In this document: piece by piece, positions 15,659-23,534 of the stretch
Layout: each line of letters starts with the position of its first letter
Position numbering within the stretch: the stretch's first letter is position 1
NCBI GenBank assembly: GCA_049514555.1
Contig: JBEKUY010000005.1
Location: 1 to 64,000 of the forward strand
DNA: 64,000 nucleotides
DNA from: JBEKUY01 sp049514555
GTDB taxonomy: Bacteria > Acidobacteriota > Terriglobia > Acidiferrales > UBA7541
Reading direction: 5' to 3'
Translations under genes and position numbers: made by a program
The notes under the pieces: generated by a model
Seen by the model: only the letters and a program-made list of their open reading frames with translations
Told to the model about the DNA's origin: nothing
The model's database searches: none

Positions 15659-17107
15659 GTGAAAATAGTGCCCAGCAAGATCCTGGTGGTTGATGATGAG
15701 CCCGAGGTGGGCTGGCTTTTTGGACGGGTCTTGGGCGAAGAGGGCTACGAAGTCCTCACAGCCGAAACGAGCGAAGAGGCCCTCGCCCAAATCGAGAAAG
15801 AGCAGCCGGACGTTGTCTTTCTAGATGTCAAACTGTCTGGGCAGGATGGGATCGCACTCCTACGGAACATACAGCGGTCGAGGTCCAAGCAAGTGGTGAT
15901 CATGCTCACCGGCCATGGCGAGGTGAGTACCGCAGTCGAGGCAATGAAGCTCGGGGCCTACGACTACCTGATCAAACCGCTGCCGAACGACCGGCTCAAG
16001 ATCATCGTGAAACATGCCCTCCAGACGGTGGGCCTGCGCCGCGAAGTCAATGGTCTGAAGAAACAGGTCTCCAAGCGGTGGACCTGGGACCGATTCATCG
16101 GTGCGAGCCCGCAGATGCAGAAAGTATTTGAGCTGGTGCGGAAAGTCGCCACGCACGACGTGACGGTGTTGGTGCGCGGGGAAAGCGGAACCGGCAAAGA
16201 ACTCGTAGCCCGCGCGATCCATGCCGATAGCCACCGGCGAGATCAACCCTTCGTGCCACTCGACTGTGCGACCTTGCCGGAGGCTTTGGTCGAGAGCGAG
16301 ATCTTCGGCTATGAGAAAGGGGCTTTCACGGGAGCGCTGGACCGCAAGCCAGGCCGGTTTGAGCGCGCCAACGAGGGGACGCTCTTCTTGGACGAGGTGG
16401 GCAACTTGGCGTCTCACGTCCAGATGAAGCTGCTTCGGGTGCTCCAGGAAGGCGAGGTGGAACGACTTGGGAGTAAGGAAAGCCTTTCCGTCGATGTGCG
16501 GCTGATCGCTGCAACAAACATGGACCTCGAGGACTTGATGAAGCGTGGGACCTTTCGCGACGACCTCTTCCATCGCTTGAACGTATTCGTGATTTGTCTG
16601 CCTCCGCTGAGGGAGCGAGAAGGCGACTTGGAACTCCTGAGCAGGTTCTTTCTGGAGCGGTTCAATCGTGAGCTGGACCGATCGGTGCAGGGTATTTCGG
16701 ACGAAGCGATCGCGCTCATGCATCGCTACGACTGGCCCGGCAACGTCCGGGAACTGCAGAACGCCCTTAAGAGCGCGGTCATCCTCGCAGAAGATTGGGT
16801 CCTCCCGCAGCATCTCCCAGCCCAATTGATACATGTGGCGAGAGAACATCGAACCCAATCGGAAACCTCCGGCACCTCCAAACAAGACAGCGACTTTCCA
16901 GCGGGACAACCGGCCTTTCGAGCCGGGGCGTCGCAGGCCACCTCGATCAAGCAAGTGGCCAAAGAGGCTGAGCGAGAATTGATCGTCAGAACGCTGTGGA
17001 ATTGCCACTGGAATAAAGCTCAGGCCGCTCGCCGGCTCGGGGTCGACTACAAGACCCTCTATAACAAGATCAAGATCTACCGGATAATACGGGACCATGG
17101 ATCATGA
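15659..17107 (+). CDS. NtrC-like sigma-54 response regulator
   Basis: A 482-residue activator with three complete domains: receiver (about 5-118, phospho-acceptor Asp in VVFLDVKLSG), AAA+ domain (about 145-375, Walker A GESGTGKE, sigma-54 contact loop GAFTGA, Walker B GTLFLDEVG) and Fis-type HTH (about 440-475, AQAARRLGVDYKTLYNKI). It uses ATP hydrolysis to open sigma-54 promoter complexes. GTG 15659 is taken as start because the kinase ends at 15651; the frame extends upstream inside the kinase gene. The best candidate target is the -24/-12 promoter at 27396 with palindromes at 27264-27300. Confidence 0.92.
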   Translation: MKIVPSKILVVDDEPEVGWLFGRVLGEEGYEVLTAETSEEALAQIEKEQPDVVFLDVKLSGQDGIALLRNIQRSRSKQVVIMLTGHGEVSTAVEAMKLGAYDYLIKPLPNDRLKIIVKHALQTVGLRREVNGLKKQVSKRWTWDRFIGASPQMQKVFELVRKVATHDVTVLVRGESGTGKELVARAIHADSHRRDQPFVPLDCATLPEALVESEIFGYEKGAFTGALDRKPGRFERANEGTLFLDEVGNLASHVQMKLLRVLQEGEVERLGSKESLSVDVRLIAATNMDLEDLMKRGTFRDDLFHRLNVFVICLPPLREREGDLELLSRFFLERFNRELDRSVQGISDEAIALMHRYDWPGNVRELQNALKSAVILAEDWVLPQHLPAQLIHVAREHRTQSETSGTSKQDSDFPAGQPAFRAGASQATSIKQVAKEAERELIVRTLWNCHWNKAQAARRLGVDYKTLYNKIKIYRIIRDHGS

Positions 17108-17307
17108 TTCTTTCATGGATGGCTGCTGGCGCTGTTGAAAACGCCCTCTGCTGAAAAGGCGGCAGGTGCGGGTATCGCTTGCCATCCGGCGGGAGCAAAG
17201 AAGAGCGGCAAGGAAAGGTCGCCGAGTTGGATGCGAGGCTCGGACATGGAGTGGAAACGATTCGCTGATTTTGGTTTTTCGAACACATCAAAACGAGGCC
17301 GAGGATC

Positions 17308-17691
17308 ATGCCAATGACTTCCAAGATCTTGGTGGTGGATGACGAGCCGGAGCTCTGCAACTTGTTCTCGAAAATCATGACAGAGATGGGCTACGAGGTC
17401 TCGACGGCCGTCGGAGGCTGGCAGGGCCTGGCCAAGATCCGGGAGAATCCACCGGACATCCTCTTCTTGGACATTAAGATGCCCCAAATGGACGGGCTGG
17501 AGTGCTTGCGGCGCATCAAGAAGATCAAACGGAAATTCGTCGTGGTCGTGATGACCGGGTACGGGGACATCGAGAGCGCGAGGGAGGCGATGCGCTTGGG
17601 GGCCGATGAGTTCATCTCCAAACCGTTTGATCTCGACGATCTCAAACGCCTGGTGAACGAACTCGTGGGGGAACTCGTAAACGATGCATAA
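17308..17691 (+). CDS. Single-domain response regulator (CheY-like)
   Basis: A 127-residue protein made only of a receiver domain: acidic pocket VVDDEPE, phospho-acceptor Asp in ILFLDIKMPQMDG, Thr in VVVMTGYGD and Lys in FISKPFD. All phosphorylation residues are intact. With no output domain it probably acts in a phosphorelay, as a phosphate sink for the upstream kinase, or through protein contact. GAGG precedes the ATG. A second single receiver lies at 18857-19279. Confidence 0.9.
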   Translation: MPMTSKILVVDDEPELCNLFSKIMTEMGYEVSTAVGGWQGLAKIRENPPDILFLDIKMPQMDGLECLRRIKKIKRKFVVVVMTGYGDIESAREAMRLGADEFISKPFDLDDLKRLVNELVGELVNDA

Positions 17692-17700
17692 ACAACTCGA

Positions 17701-18324
17701 ATGCGCCAGCTAATCTACGTGCCAGTCATTCATTCCGAGGCCGATATGGGGACGGTGGCCGAGCCGCACAAGAAGGAGTTCACCGATCAATTCGGCGTGT
17801 GTGTTTGGAATGAACATATCAAAGCCGTGGACGAGATGTGGGAAGGAATTCGAAAGCGCTTATGCAAGTTGGATATCGGCCGCTCGAAGGTGCGGATCTA
17901 CCAGGATGGGCTGCCCCTTTGCGGCAGGGAGATGGACATCGTACGCGATGTAGCGGCACAAGGAAGCCAGAATCACCGGCTTGTGCTTTCCCTGGTCGGG
18001 CGTGGCGCCTTACTGGAAGGAACGGAAGATGTGCAGCTTCTGCTCGAGGAATACCGTTACATCCAAGCGATCACGAGCGAGCTTGAACCCACTGAGAAAC
18101 GAGAAAAAGCCAAGGCGCTGAGCAGTAAGAGAAAGCTGCTCCTGCGCCGGCGTGACCGGTTCATTGCCCGGCGAATCGATGAGACGTTGAAAGAGGGTGA
18201 AACAGGCATCCTCTTTGCCGGCATGGCCCACCGGATCGACAAGTATCTAGCCAACGATATCCAAGTCTCTTATCTCATCTTCCGCTTGCCATTTAGCAAG
18301 CTACGTCAAAAAGAGAGTCTCTAG
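17701..18324 (+). CDS. Protein of unknown function inside the gvp regulatory block
   Basis: A 207-residue soluble protein beginning 9 bases after the receiver gene. The N-terminus (LIYVPVIHSEADMG) and the middle (NHRLVLSLVGRGALL) look like beta strands of an alpha/beta fold. A Lys/Arg/Glu-rich helical segment follows (about 120-165). The segment RRDRFIARRIDETLKEGETG, followed by ILFAGMAHRIDKYL, loosely resembles the C-terminal part of TraB/GumN-type proteins, but the resemblance is by eye and may be chance. No transmembrane helix. Its place between two receiver genes suggests a sensory or regulatory role. Not identified. Confidence 0.65.
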   Translation: MRQLIYVPVIHSEADMGTVAEPHKKEFTDQFGVCVWNEHIKAVDEMWEGIRKRLCKLDIGRSKVRIYQDGLPLCGREMDIVRDVAAQGSQNHRLVLSLVGRGALLEGTEDVQLLLEEYRYIQAITSELEPTEKREKAKALSSKRKLLLRRRDRFIARRIDETLKEGETGILFAGMAHRIDKYLANDIQVSYLIFRLPFSKLRQKESL

Positions 18325-18856
18325 GCGAGACGCCCCCGAGATGCTGCCGCTTGCCATGCGCAGTGGAATGGTGTGGGGCTGAGCGGGGAATGGCCGATCT
18401 TGAGAAGGGTCTGTTCCGTTCAAGAACAGTCTGACGGAGCTGCCTTGGGCTCAGTTCCCGAATCAAGAACGGCTCATCGCTCTTGAGGATACGCGCTCTT
18501 CGAGGCGAGTTGCCTCATTCTCGTCACCTTCCATGGATTCTTTTCCAGAGAGTATGGCGCGGGTTCCAGGGTTCTCCGCGCACCGGCCATCCTGGTTCTT
18601 GCCGACGGTCTCGCGATGAACAATTGAGGCGTCGTATTCCGTTGGGTCTCCTTCAGGTTACGCGACAGTCTTCCGCAAGGGCCGCAGACCGCTCCGTGTG
18701 GCAGAGCAGATGCTCAGTAGAGACACGGTTGCCCAGCAAGCGCCCAGATGGAATTGCTCGCAGAAGCCCCACAAGAGGAGAAGCAGCCAAATGCACCGCT
18801 TTGTCGTGGAGGAGATCAGGGTACACGCTTTGCGAAATCTTCGAACACAGCCGGGA
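18325..18856. other. Intergenic region upstream of the receiver-gvpA transcript
   Basis: About 530 bases with no supported gene; a frame open across 18483-19019 is out of frame with the receiver and is a shadow. It holds the perfect dyad at 18411-18429 and a second small inverted repeat (TCAAGA to TCTTGA, about 18465-18488). No canonical -24/-12 element was found, so how gvpA is transcribed is unresolved. Confidence 0.45.
18411..18429. promoter_or_regulatory. Perfect 6-bp dyad CTGTTC-N7-GAACAG
   Basis: CTGTTCCGTTCAAGAACAG is a perfect inverted repeat with 6-bp arms. Its right arm equals that of the Crp-like dyads, but the spacing is one base longer (19 against 18). It could be an operator for the same or another regulator in front of the gvpA transcript. 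Confidence 0.45.
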
Positions 18857-19279
18857 ATGCATGGCGGGATGCGGGTGCTCGTCGTCGATGACGAAGAGGG
18901 CTTCTGCTGGACGCTCACGAAGATACTCGAAAGCCTCAACTACACGGTGCTTTCCGTGCAGACTTCCGAGCAAGCTCTCGGACATCTTCAAAGGGATCAG
19001 CAGATTGGCTTGGCGTTGATGGATCTTCGGCTCTCGAATGTGGAAGGCGCCGGAGATTTGTCTCTCCTGAAGAGAATGAGAACGCTTAGGCCCCACATGC
19101 CTGTAATCGTCATGTCCGCATTTGGCACTCCGGAACTGAAGAGAGAGGCGCGGGGGCTGGGAGCCCTGGCGTTTCTGGACAAGCCATTCCGTGTGGAAAA
19201 GCTGCTCCGGCTCATGCGGGAAGCCGTTAGAGAGCCAATGGTTCTGAATCGAGGGAGCCACGAGTTCGCAAGTCAGTAG
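18857..19279 (+). CDS. Second single-domain response regulator, directly upstream of gvpA
   Basis: A receiver domain of about 125 residues: VLVVDDEEG acidic pocket, Asp in LALMDLRLSN, Ser in VIVMSAFGT and Lys in FLDKPFRVEK. It is followed by a short tail with no DNA-binding domain. The start is unclear: ATG 18857 (MHGGMRV) or ATG 18869 both keep the whole domain, and the frame is open to 18698. It lies 40 bases upstream of gvpA on the same strand, so the two are probably co-transcribed. The partner kinase is most likely the one at 14455. Confidence 0.85.
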   Translation: MHGGMRVLVVDDEEGFCWTLTKILESLNYTVLSVQTSEQALGHLQRDQQIGLALMDLRLSNVEGAGDLSLLKRMRTLRPHMPVIVMSAFGTPELKREARGLGALAFLDKPFRVEKLLRLMREAVREPMVLNRGSHEFASQ

Positions 19280-19319
19280 TTTGAGTGGAAGAAGAAGCGA
19301 AGGAAGGAGGTGAACAAAT

Positions 19320-19529
19320 ATGCCAGTCGAGAAAACTATCGCAGGTGCAAGTCTCGCGGAAGTTTTGGACCGCGTCCTGGACAAGGGGCTCGTGATCGAT
19401 GCCTGGGTGAGAGCGTCCTTAGTCGGGATCGAGTTCCTCGGCATCGAGGCTAGGGTCGTGGTTGCGTCCGTCGAAACCTACCTGAAGTACGCCGAGGCCA
19501 TCGGGCTCACCGCCGGCGCAGCTGCGTAA
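19320..19529 (+). CDS. gvpA: Gas vesicle major structural protein GvpA
   Basis: A 69-residue protein with the highly conserved GvpA core: SLAEVLDRVLDKGLVIDAWV, then SLVGIEFLGIEARVVVASVE and TYLKYAEAIGL. The GvpA subunit forms the ribs of the hollow, gas-permeable protein shell that gives buoyancy. Length is normal for the family. A very strong ribosome binding site (GGAGGTG) precedes the ATG, as suits the most abundant shell protein. A strong hairpin 30 bases after the stop may limit read-through and raise gvpA mRNA relative to downstream genes. It is the only clear GvpA; the paralogous J and S domains lie at 32281 and 31385. Confidence 0.98.
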   Translation: MPVEKTIAGASLAEVLDRVLDKGLVIDAWVRASLVGIEFLGIEARVVVASVETYLKYAEAIGLTAGAAA

Positions 19530-19558
19530 GCGGGTGAGTCTTGTATTACGCAGGTTGT

Positions 19559-19602
19559 GGCTCCGCGTGCCCTGACGCCGCTGTTATCGGGGCACGCGAG
19601 CC
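19559..19602 (+). terminator. Hairpin after gvpA, probable attenuator
   Basis: GGCTC-C-GCGTGCCC pairs with GGGCACGCGAGCC: 13 pairs with one bulged C and a loop of about 17 bases. It starts 29 bases after the gvpA stop and has no T tract. Such structures downstream of gvpA in other organisms reduce read-through or protect the short gvpA mRNA. That role here is inference. Confidence 0.65.
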
Positions 19603-19744
19603 AGCCTGTCACTGCTTTTGTGATTGCTACGATGGTTCCATCGCGAGCATTACCGATGGAGTCCATCAAACGAACAGCTTGTGAGGAATTATGACTTTCC
19701 CGGCAACACCCCGCCAAGGACGGGCTAATGGAGGTGAAACAACA

Positions 19745-20809
19745 ATGGGTCTTGCGGATCAGATGCAGAATATGACCGACAGCTTCTTACACGCTCATGA
19801 TCTCCGCGCGAACGCTCTGAAGGAGATCATTGAGGAAACCAACGGCGACCTCGGCGATACGCGGAAGATGATGCGAGATTTCCATGCCGAACGCCTGGAG
19901 AATACCGAAACCCTGCAGAAAACACTGAGGCGAGTTGCCGACACCCTGACCAAGGAAGTGGATCAGGCAATCAAGGGGTTCCGGAGCGCACGAAAGCACA
20001 TGAGCGGTGAGCTCCACGAGCAGCTCGAGAAACTTACCGAGACGCTGGCCAAGGAGACTCGGGAGACTTTGAGGCACTTCCGGACTGCCCACAACGCTCT
20101 GAGCGGACGGCAACGAGAAGACCTAGCGAAGTTCGTCGGGTCCGTCCAGGCAGAGGCGGAGAACTTGTGCAAGGCAGCGCAGGTCATGATGAAGGTATTC
20201 CATAAGGACCACCAGAAGATGCGGCAGGAGCTCCAGGAGTCCCTATCGAGCTTTGCCGCGCAGAACCATAAACGGGCGGCGCAATTCTTGAGGGGATGCC
20301 ACACTCAGCGCAAGCACACGGCCGAGGCACAGAGGGAGTCTCTGGCGCAATATGTCGAAGGCAACGCCAAAGAGACCAGGCAGATGCGCAGGCGCGCCTG
20401 CACCGAACAGAAGAAACGTATGGAGGCGTTGCAAGAACAGACCGAAGCATTCTTGAAAGGTGTTCACCAGACGGTCCGGCAAATGAAAAAGGCCGCTCAC
20501 GAGCTGACCGATGGTTTTCACGATGACCACATAAAGGCCCGGCAAGCGTGGCAACAGATGACGACTTCCATGGAGAAGAAGCGGGCGGAAGGGCCCGAAG
20601 AACCTGCCGCATCAGGGGTAGGACGACGCAGGGAAAAAGAAGGTGCGGTCGTCAAGCTGCTGAAGGAGGCCACGGAGGGTTTGACCCTGGCCGAGCTTTC
20701 TTACGCCATGGATATGCCGAGCGTTGCAACTTCAAAGATCCTAAAGCACATGCTGAAGCGCAAGGACGCGGCGATCCGTAAGAAAGGACAGTTGTACCTA
20801 GCCAGTTAA
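19745..20809 (+). CDS. GvpC-like repeat protein with C-terminal winged-helix-like domain
   Basis: A 354-residue, highly charged helical protein. From about residue 40 to 290 it is built of degenerate units of about 33 residues with recurring F-H/R and L-spaced patterns (for example DFHAERLENTETLQKTL, HFRTAHNALSGRQREDL and VFHKDHQKMRQELQESL). This is the arrangement of GvpC, which clamps the outside of the GvpA shell. The last 55 residues differ: LKEATEGLTLAELSYAMDM, a second helix SVATSKILKHML and a strand pair AIRKKGQLYLA, which resembles a winged helix-turn-helix. A strong GGAGGTG ribosome binding site fixes the start at 19745. GvpC identity is likely but sequence repeats of this kind are loose; the C-terminal assignment is inference. 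Confidence 0.75.
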   Translation: MGLADQMQNMTDSFLHAHDLRANALKEIIEETNGDLGDTRKMMRDFHAERLENTETLQKTLRRVADTLTKEVDQAIKGFRSARKHMSGELHEQLEKLTETLAKETRETLRHFRTAHNALSGRQREDLAKFVGSVQAEAENLCKAAQVMMKVFHKDHQKMRQELQESLSSFAAQNHKRAAQFLRGCHTQRKHTAEAQRESLAQYVEGNAKETRQMRRRACTEQKKRMEALQEQTEAFLKGVHQTVRQMKKAAHELTDGFHDDHIKARQAWQQMTTSMEKKRAEGPEEPAASGVGRRREKEGAVVKLLKEATEGLTLAELSYAMDMPSVATSKILKHMLKRKDAAIRKKGQLYLAS

Positions 20810-20921
20810 GCGGTCGTGGTCAGGGGGGTGGCTAGGGGTTTTCCGAAATCCGCCGGAAGTCGGGAGCCGGAAAGCCGGATTGAACACTTGGTTTCGGTAA
20901 GTCTGATGGAAAGCTAGCAAA

Positions 20922-20945
20922 GCCGGGTGCGCCTCCGCACCCGGC
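20922..20945 (+). terminator. Perfect 10-bp hairpin after the GvpC-like gene
   Basis: GCCGGGTGCG-cctc-CGCACCCGGC is a perfect stem of 10 pairs with a 4-base loop, 112 bases after the stop. No T tract follows. It may act as a pause site or attenuator between the shell genes and the assembly genes. Confidence 0.6.
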
Positions 20946-21060
20946 GTGTCTATTGCCGGTGCGACAGGGGGATTCTGGCGGCCGAGGGGCCGCTACGCAT
21001 GAACATGAACTGCCGGCGGGATTGTGGTTGTGTCGAGCGTTTGATGGGAGGTCATACGGG

Positions 21061-21486
21061 ATGAGGCGAGAAAGTTTCAACTATCTGCGTACGATGCGGC
21101 AGATCAAGACGGGCCTCGACCTGGCCCGGGAGCCAGAGCGGATTCAGACCACCAGCGCCCGCTTCCGCGCTTCCTTCGAAAAGGAGCTTGAGCCGCAAAT
21201 CAACGAAAGAGCGATTGCGGTTGAGCTCGAGGATGAGCGGCGGAAATTCGTCCGCCAAAATCAATCCCTTGAGCGCGCTCGTCAGAGATTGAAGGACACC
21301 CGAGCCAAGCTCTTCGCCATCAGAGCGAAAAACGAACGTCTCATGGTTCTCCGGCACGATCTGCAGAAACAACGGTGGCTCGACACGGAGGGCATGCCCA
21401 CTTGCCCCGCGCCGAAGCCCGGCGGTTCAGAGGAACGCAAGAAGCTTGGCCGCAAGTACCGAGCTGTCAAGGTGAGGAGGGCCTGA
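21061..21486 (+). CDS. Coiled-coil protein of the gvp locus, unknown function
   Basis: A 141-residue basic protein, mostly helical, with heptad-like Arg/Leu patterns (about 25-105: ELEDERRKFVRQNQSLERAR). A Pro-rich turn (TCPAPKPGGSEE) and a basic tail follow. No recognised domain. The start at 21061 follows GGGAGG with good spacing. It ends 4 bases before the next small coiled-coil gene, so the two belong to one transcript leading into gvpN1. It could be a minor shell or adaptor protein, but this is a guess. Confidence 0.7.
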   Translation: MRRESFNYLRTMRQIKTGLDLAREPERIQTTSARFRASFEKELEPQINERAIAVELEDERRKFVRQNQSLERARQRLKDTRAKLFAIRAKNERLMVLRHDLQKQRWLDTEGMPTCPAPKPGGSEERKKLGRKYRAVKVRRA

Positions 21487-21490
21487 CGCG

Positions 21491-21724
21491 ATGGAGAGAC
21501 TATGCCGAGAGATCGCAACGTCGCACGCGCAGAGGCAAGCGTTGCTGAAAGAACTGAAGACCGGTGCTTTGCGTTTGAGAGAAGAGACCACCCGGAGGTT
21601 ACAAGGCTTTCGGAGGCAATCCGAGATGTTGCGGGGAGACCTCCTGGCAGTAAGAAGCGCCTGGCAGAAGGCCACCGCGGTCCTCGCGAAGAGACGCCGG
21701 CATCCGAAGCGAGGCGTGAAATGA
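21491..21724 (+). CDS. Small coiled-coil protein, coupled to gvpN1
   Basis: A 77-residue basic helical protein (ALLKELKTGALRLREETTRR, then LQGFRRQSEMLRGDLLAVRS). Its spacing of Leu, Arg and a central Phe recalls a single unit of the GvpC-like protein upstream. Its stop overlaps the gvpN1 start (ATGA). A longer frame through the same bases (from 21502) is a shadow. Function unknown. Confidence 0.65.
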   Translation: MERLCREIATSHAQRQALLKELKTGALRLREETTRRLQGFRRQSEMLRGDLLAVRSAWQKATAVLAKRRRHPKRGVK

Positions 21725-22719
21725 TCTGCGCGGAGGAAACGACGGTCCTGTCACTGGATCCCGAGGAGAGCTTTGTTGAAACCCCCCTTGTCTGCAATCT
21801 CACCGAGCGCGCGCTCTCCTATCTCAAAGCCGGCTACCCGGTGCATTTCTCGGGCCTCGCGGGCACCGGCAAGACAACCCTGGCCATGCACGTGGCGCGC
21901 AAACTCGGCCAACCGACAATGCTCATCTTTGGTGACGATGAGTTTGGCTCATCCGATCTCATCGGCGGGGAGCATGGCTACCGGTCCCGAAAAGTCATCG
22001 ACCGGTTCATTTCGCGCGTCCTCAAAACGGAGGAGGATGTCTCTACGCGCTGGGTGGACAATCGCCTGACACAGGCATGCCGGGAGGGATTTACGCTGAT
22101 TTATGATGAGTTCAACCGCTCCCGCCCCGAGGCCAACAATGTGCTGTTGTCGATTCTTGAAGAGCGGCTACTGGCGCTCCCCATGGTCAGTGGAGAGGGT
22201 GATTGTCTGGAGGTCCATCCAAACTTCCGAGCCATCTTCACCTCCAACCCTGAGGAGTACGCCGGTGTTCATAGGACCCAAGATGCGCTGCGGGACCGCA
22301 TGGTCACGATCAATCTCGATCACTTCGATGAAGAGACGGAGGTTGCGATTACCGAAGCCCGTTCCGGGATCGTGCGTCAAGAAGCCGAACGCGTCGTCCG
22401 ACTGGTGCGCGCCTTACGTGACCTAAGCAATAGCTGCTATAACCCGACGGTGCGCGCCTGCGTCATCATCGGCAAAGTCCTGAAGGTCCGCCAGGCCCAC
22501 GCCAGCGCGCACGACCCGGTCTTCCTTGAGATTTGCCTCGATGTGTTAGCCGGTGAAACCAGTGGCCTACTGGGAGGCAAACAAGAGAGGAAGCAAATGT
22601 TAGCCGTCGTCGAGGAGCTCATCCGGACCCGCTGCAATCACAACCTTAACTGTGTAAAGGGGGGGCAACTCCGTGCCAACGCAAGAAAAGAACAAGAAAG
22701 AATCCAACAAGAGGCGTGA
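21721..22719 (+). CDS. gvpN: Gas vesicle AAA+ ATPase GvpN, copy 1
   Basis: A 332-residue MoxR-type AAA+ ATPase: Walker A GLAGTGKTT (about 43-51), Walker B FTLIYDEFNRSRPEANN, and sensor regions IFTSNPEEYAG and DALRDRMV. These are standard GvpN features; GvpN is thought to remodel or load components during gas vesicle assembly. The C-terminal 30 residues are Lys/Arg/Gln-rich and overlap the start of gvpH by 47 bases in another frame. A second, shorter copy lies at 32607-33524. The two share the whole ATPase core but differ at both ends, so they may have different partners. Confidence 0.93.
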   Translation: MICAEETTVLSLDPEESFVETPLVCNLTERALSYLKAGYPVHFSGLAGTGKTTLAMHVARKLGQPTMLIFGDDEFGSSDLIGGEHGYRSRKVIDRFISRVLKTEEDVSTRWVDNRLTQACREGFTLIYDEFNRSRPEANNVLLSILEERLLALPMVSGEGDCLEVHPNFRAIFTSNPEEYAGVHRTQDALRDRMVTINLDHFDEETEVAITEARSGIVRQEAERVVRLVRALRDLSNSCYNPTVRACVIIGKVLKVRQAHASAHDPVFLEICLDVLAGETSGLLGGKQERKQMLAVVEELIRTRCNHNLNCVKGGQLRANARKEQERIQQEA

Positions 22720-23233
22720 AGAAGAACCGATCGAACTTGACTTGGGCCTGGGCAAATTATCCTTCGGCGGGCTCTTTAAGGGCTTGGGCAATTTGATTGA
22801 GCTGGCCGGCAAACTCGCTGAAGAGGGCGGTGAGATCAGGAGTGAGAAGAGCTTCACGACGAAGGGTCCCGGTGGCAAAGACCTCAATGGCATTTTTGGC
22901 GTTTCGATCCGGACGTTGGACGGAGGCAAGCCGGTCTTCGAAACCTTCGGCAACATCAAGAAGACGCCCAAGGGCCCGGTCGTAGAGGAAGTCCGAGAGC
23001 CGATCGTCGATCTGTTCGACGAGCAGGGCCACATCCGCCTGATCGCAGAGTTGCCTGGAGTAAGTGAGGAAGGGCTTTCCATTGAGTTGGAAGGCGACAT
23101 TCTTAACCTGAGTGCTACGGGGAAAGAGCGGCGGTACGCCAAGGAGATCCTCTTGCCCTGTCGGGTAAAGAAGGAGAGTCTCCAGAGAAACTTTCGCAAT
23201 GGGATCCTGGAGATCACGCTCGAAAAAACCTGA
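22673..23233 (+). CDS. gvpH: Gas vesicle Hsp20-type protein GvpH
   Basis: A 186-residue protein starting with GTG after a G-rich ribosome binding site. The N-terminal part (LSFGGLFKGLGNLIELAGKL, then AEEGGE) is typical of GvpH. The C-terminal part (about 100-186) is an alpha-crystallin/Hsp20 fold: EPIVDLFDEQGHIRLIAELP, then LPCRVKKESLQRNFRNGILE. Halophilic GvpH is a small chaperone tied to vesicle assembly and to control of gvp expression. The gene overlaps gvpN1 by 47 bases, an unusually long overlap that implies tight coupling. A 301-base gap follows it. Confidence 0.88.
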   Translation: MPTQEKNKKESNKRREEEPIELDLGLGKLSFGGLFKGLGNLIELAGKLAEEGGEIRSEKSFTTKGPGGKDLNGIFGVSIRTLDGGKPVFETFGNIKKTPKGPVVEEVREPIVDLFDEQGHIRLIAELPGVSEEGLSIELEGDILNLSATGKERRYAKEILLPCRVKKESLQRNFRNGILEITLEKT

Positions 23234-23534
23234 AGCAGGCTCGTCGTGAAGTGCGGCGAGACAGCGTTCACGGCAACATGGGACCGGGGGAGTAACAGAC
23301 TGTAAGAGGACCTTTTCTCCGACCCTGCGGCCGCGGAATCGTTCCACAACGGGACTCCCAGAACGGCTCTTCCCCACGGCGAACCGACGATTCTGTGCGG
23401 GCTGCAATCCCCAAAGTGTGGAATAAGTCGAACGCCATGAAGATGAAGGACGCACCTGGATTCCGTGAAGCGCCTAAGCAAGATCCCCTCTGAGCGCAAG
23501 AAGGAAACGGAAAGGGTTTTGCAGGGATAACGCG
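23234..23534. other. Intergenic gap between gvpH and the CDC48-type gene
   Basis: About 300 bases without a supported gene. I see no clear promoter, terminator or dyad. A separate promoter for the AAA ATPase is possible but not visible. Confidence 0.35.

Noticed and set aside
18325..18856. Additional sigma-54 promoter in front of gvpA
   Set aside because: Several GG and TTGC pieces occur, but none has the required 10-base spacing between GG and GC.
20826..20945. Group II intron-like or structured RNA remnant after the GvpC-like gene
   Set aside because: Short GCCGG-type repeats and one hairpin recall intron domain V, but the catalytic AGC triad and bulge are not in place.
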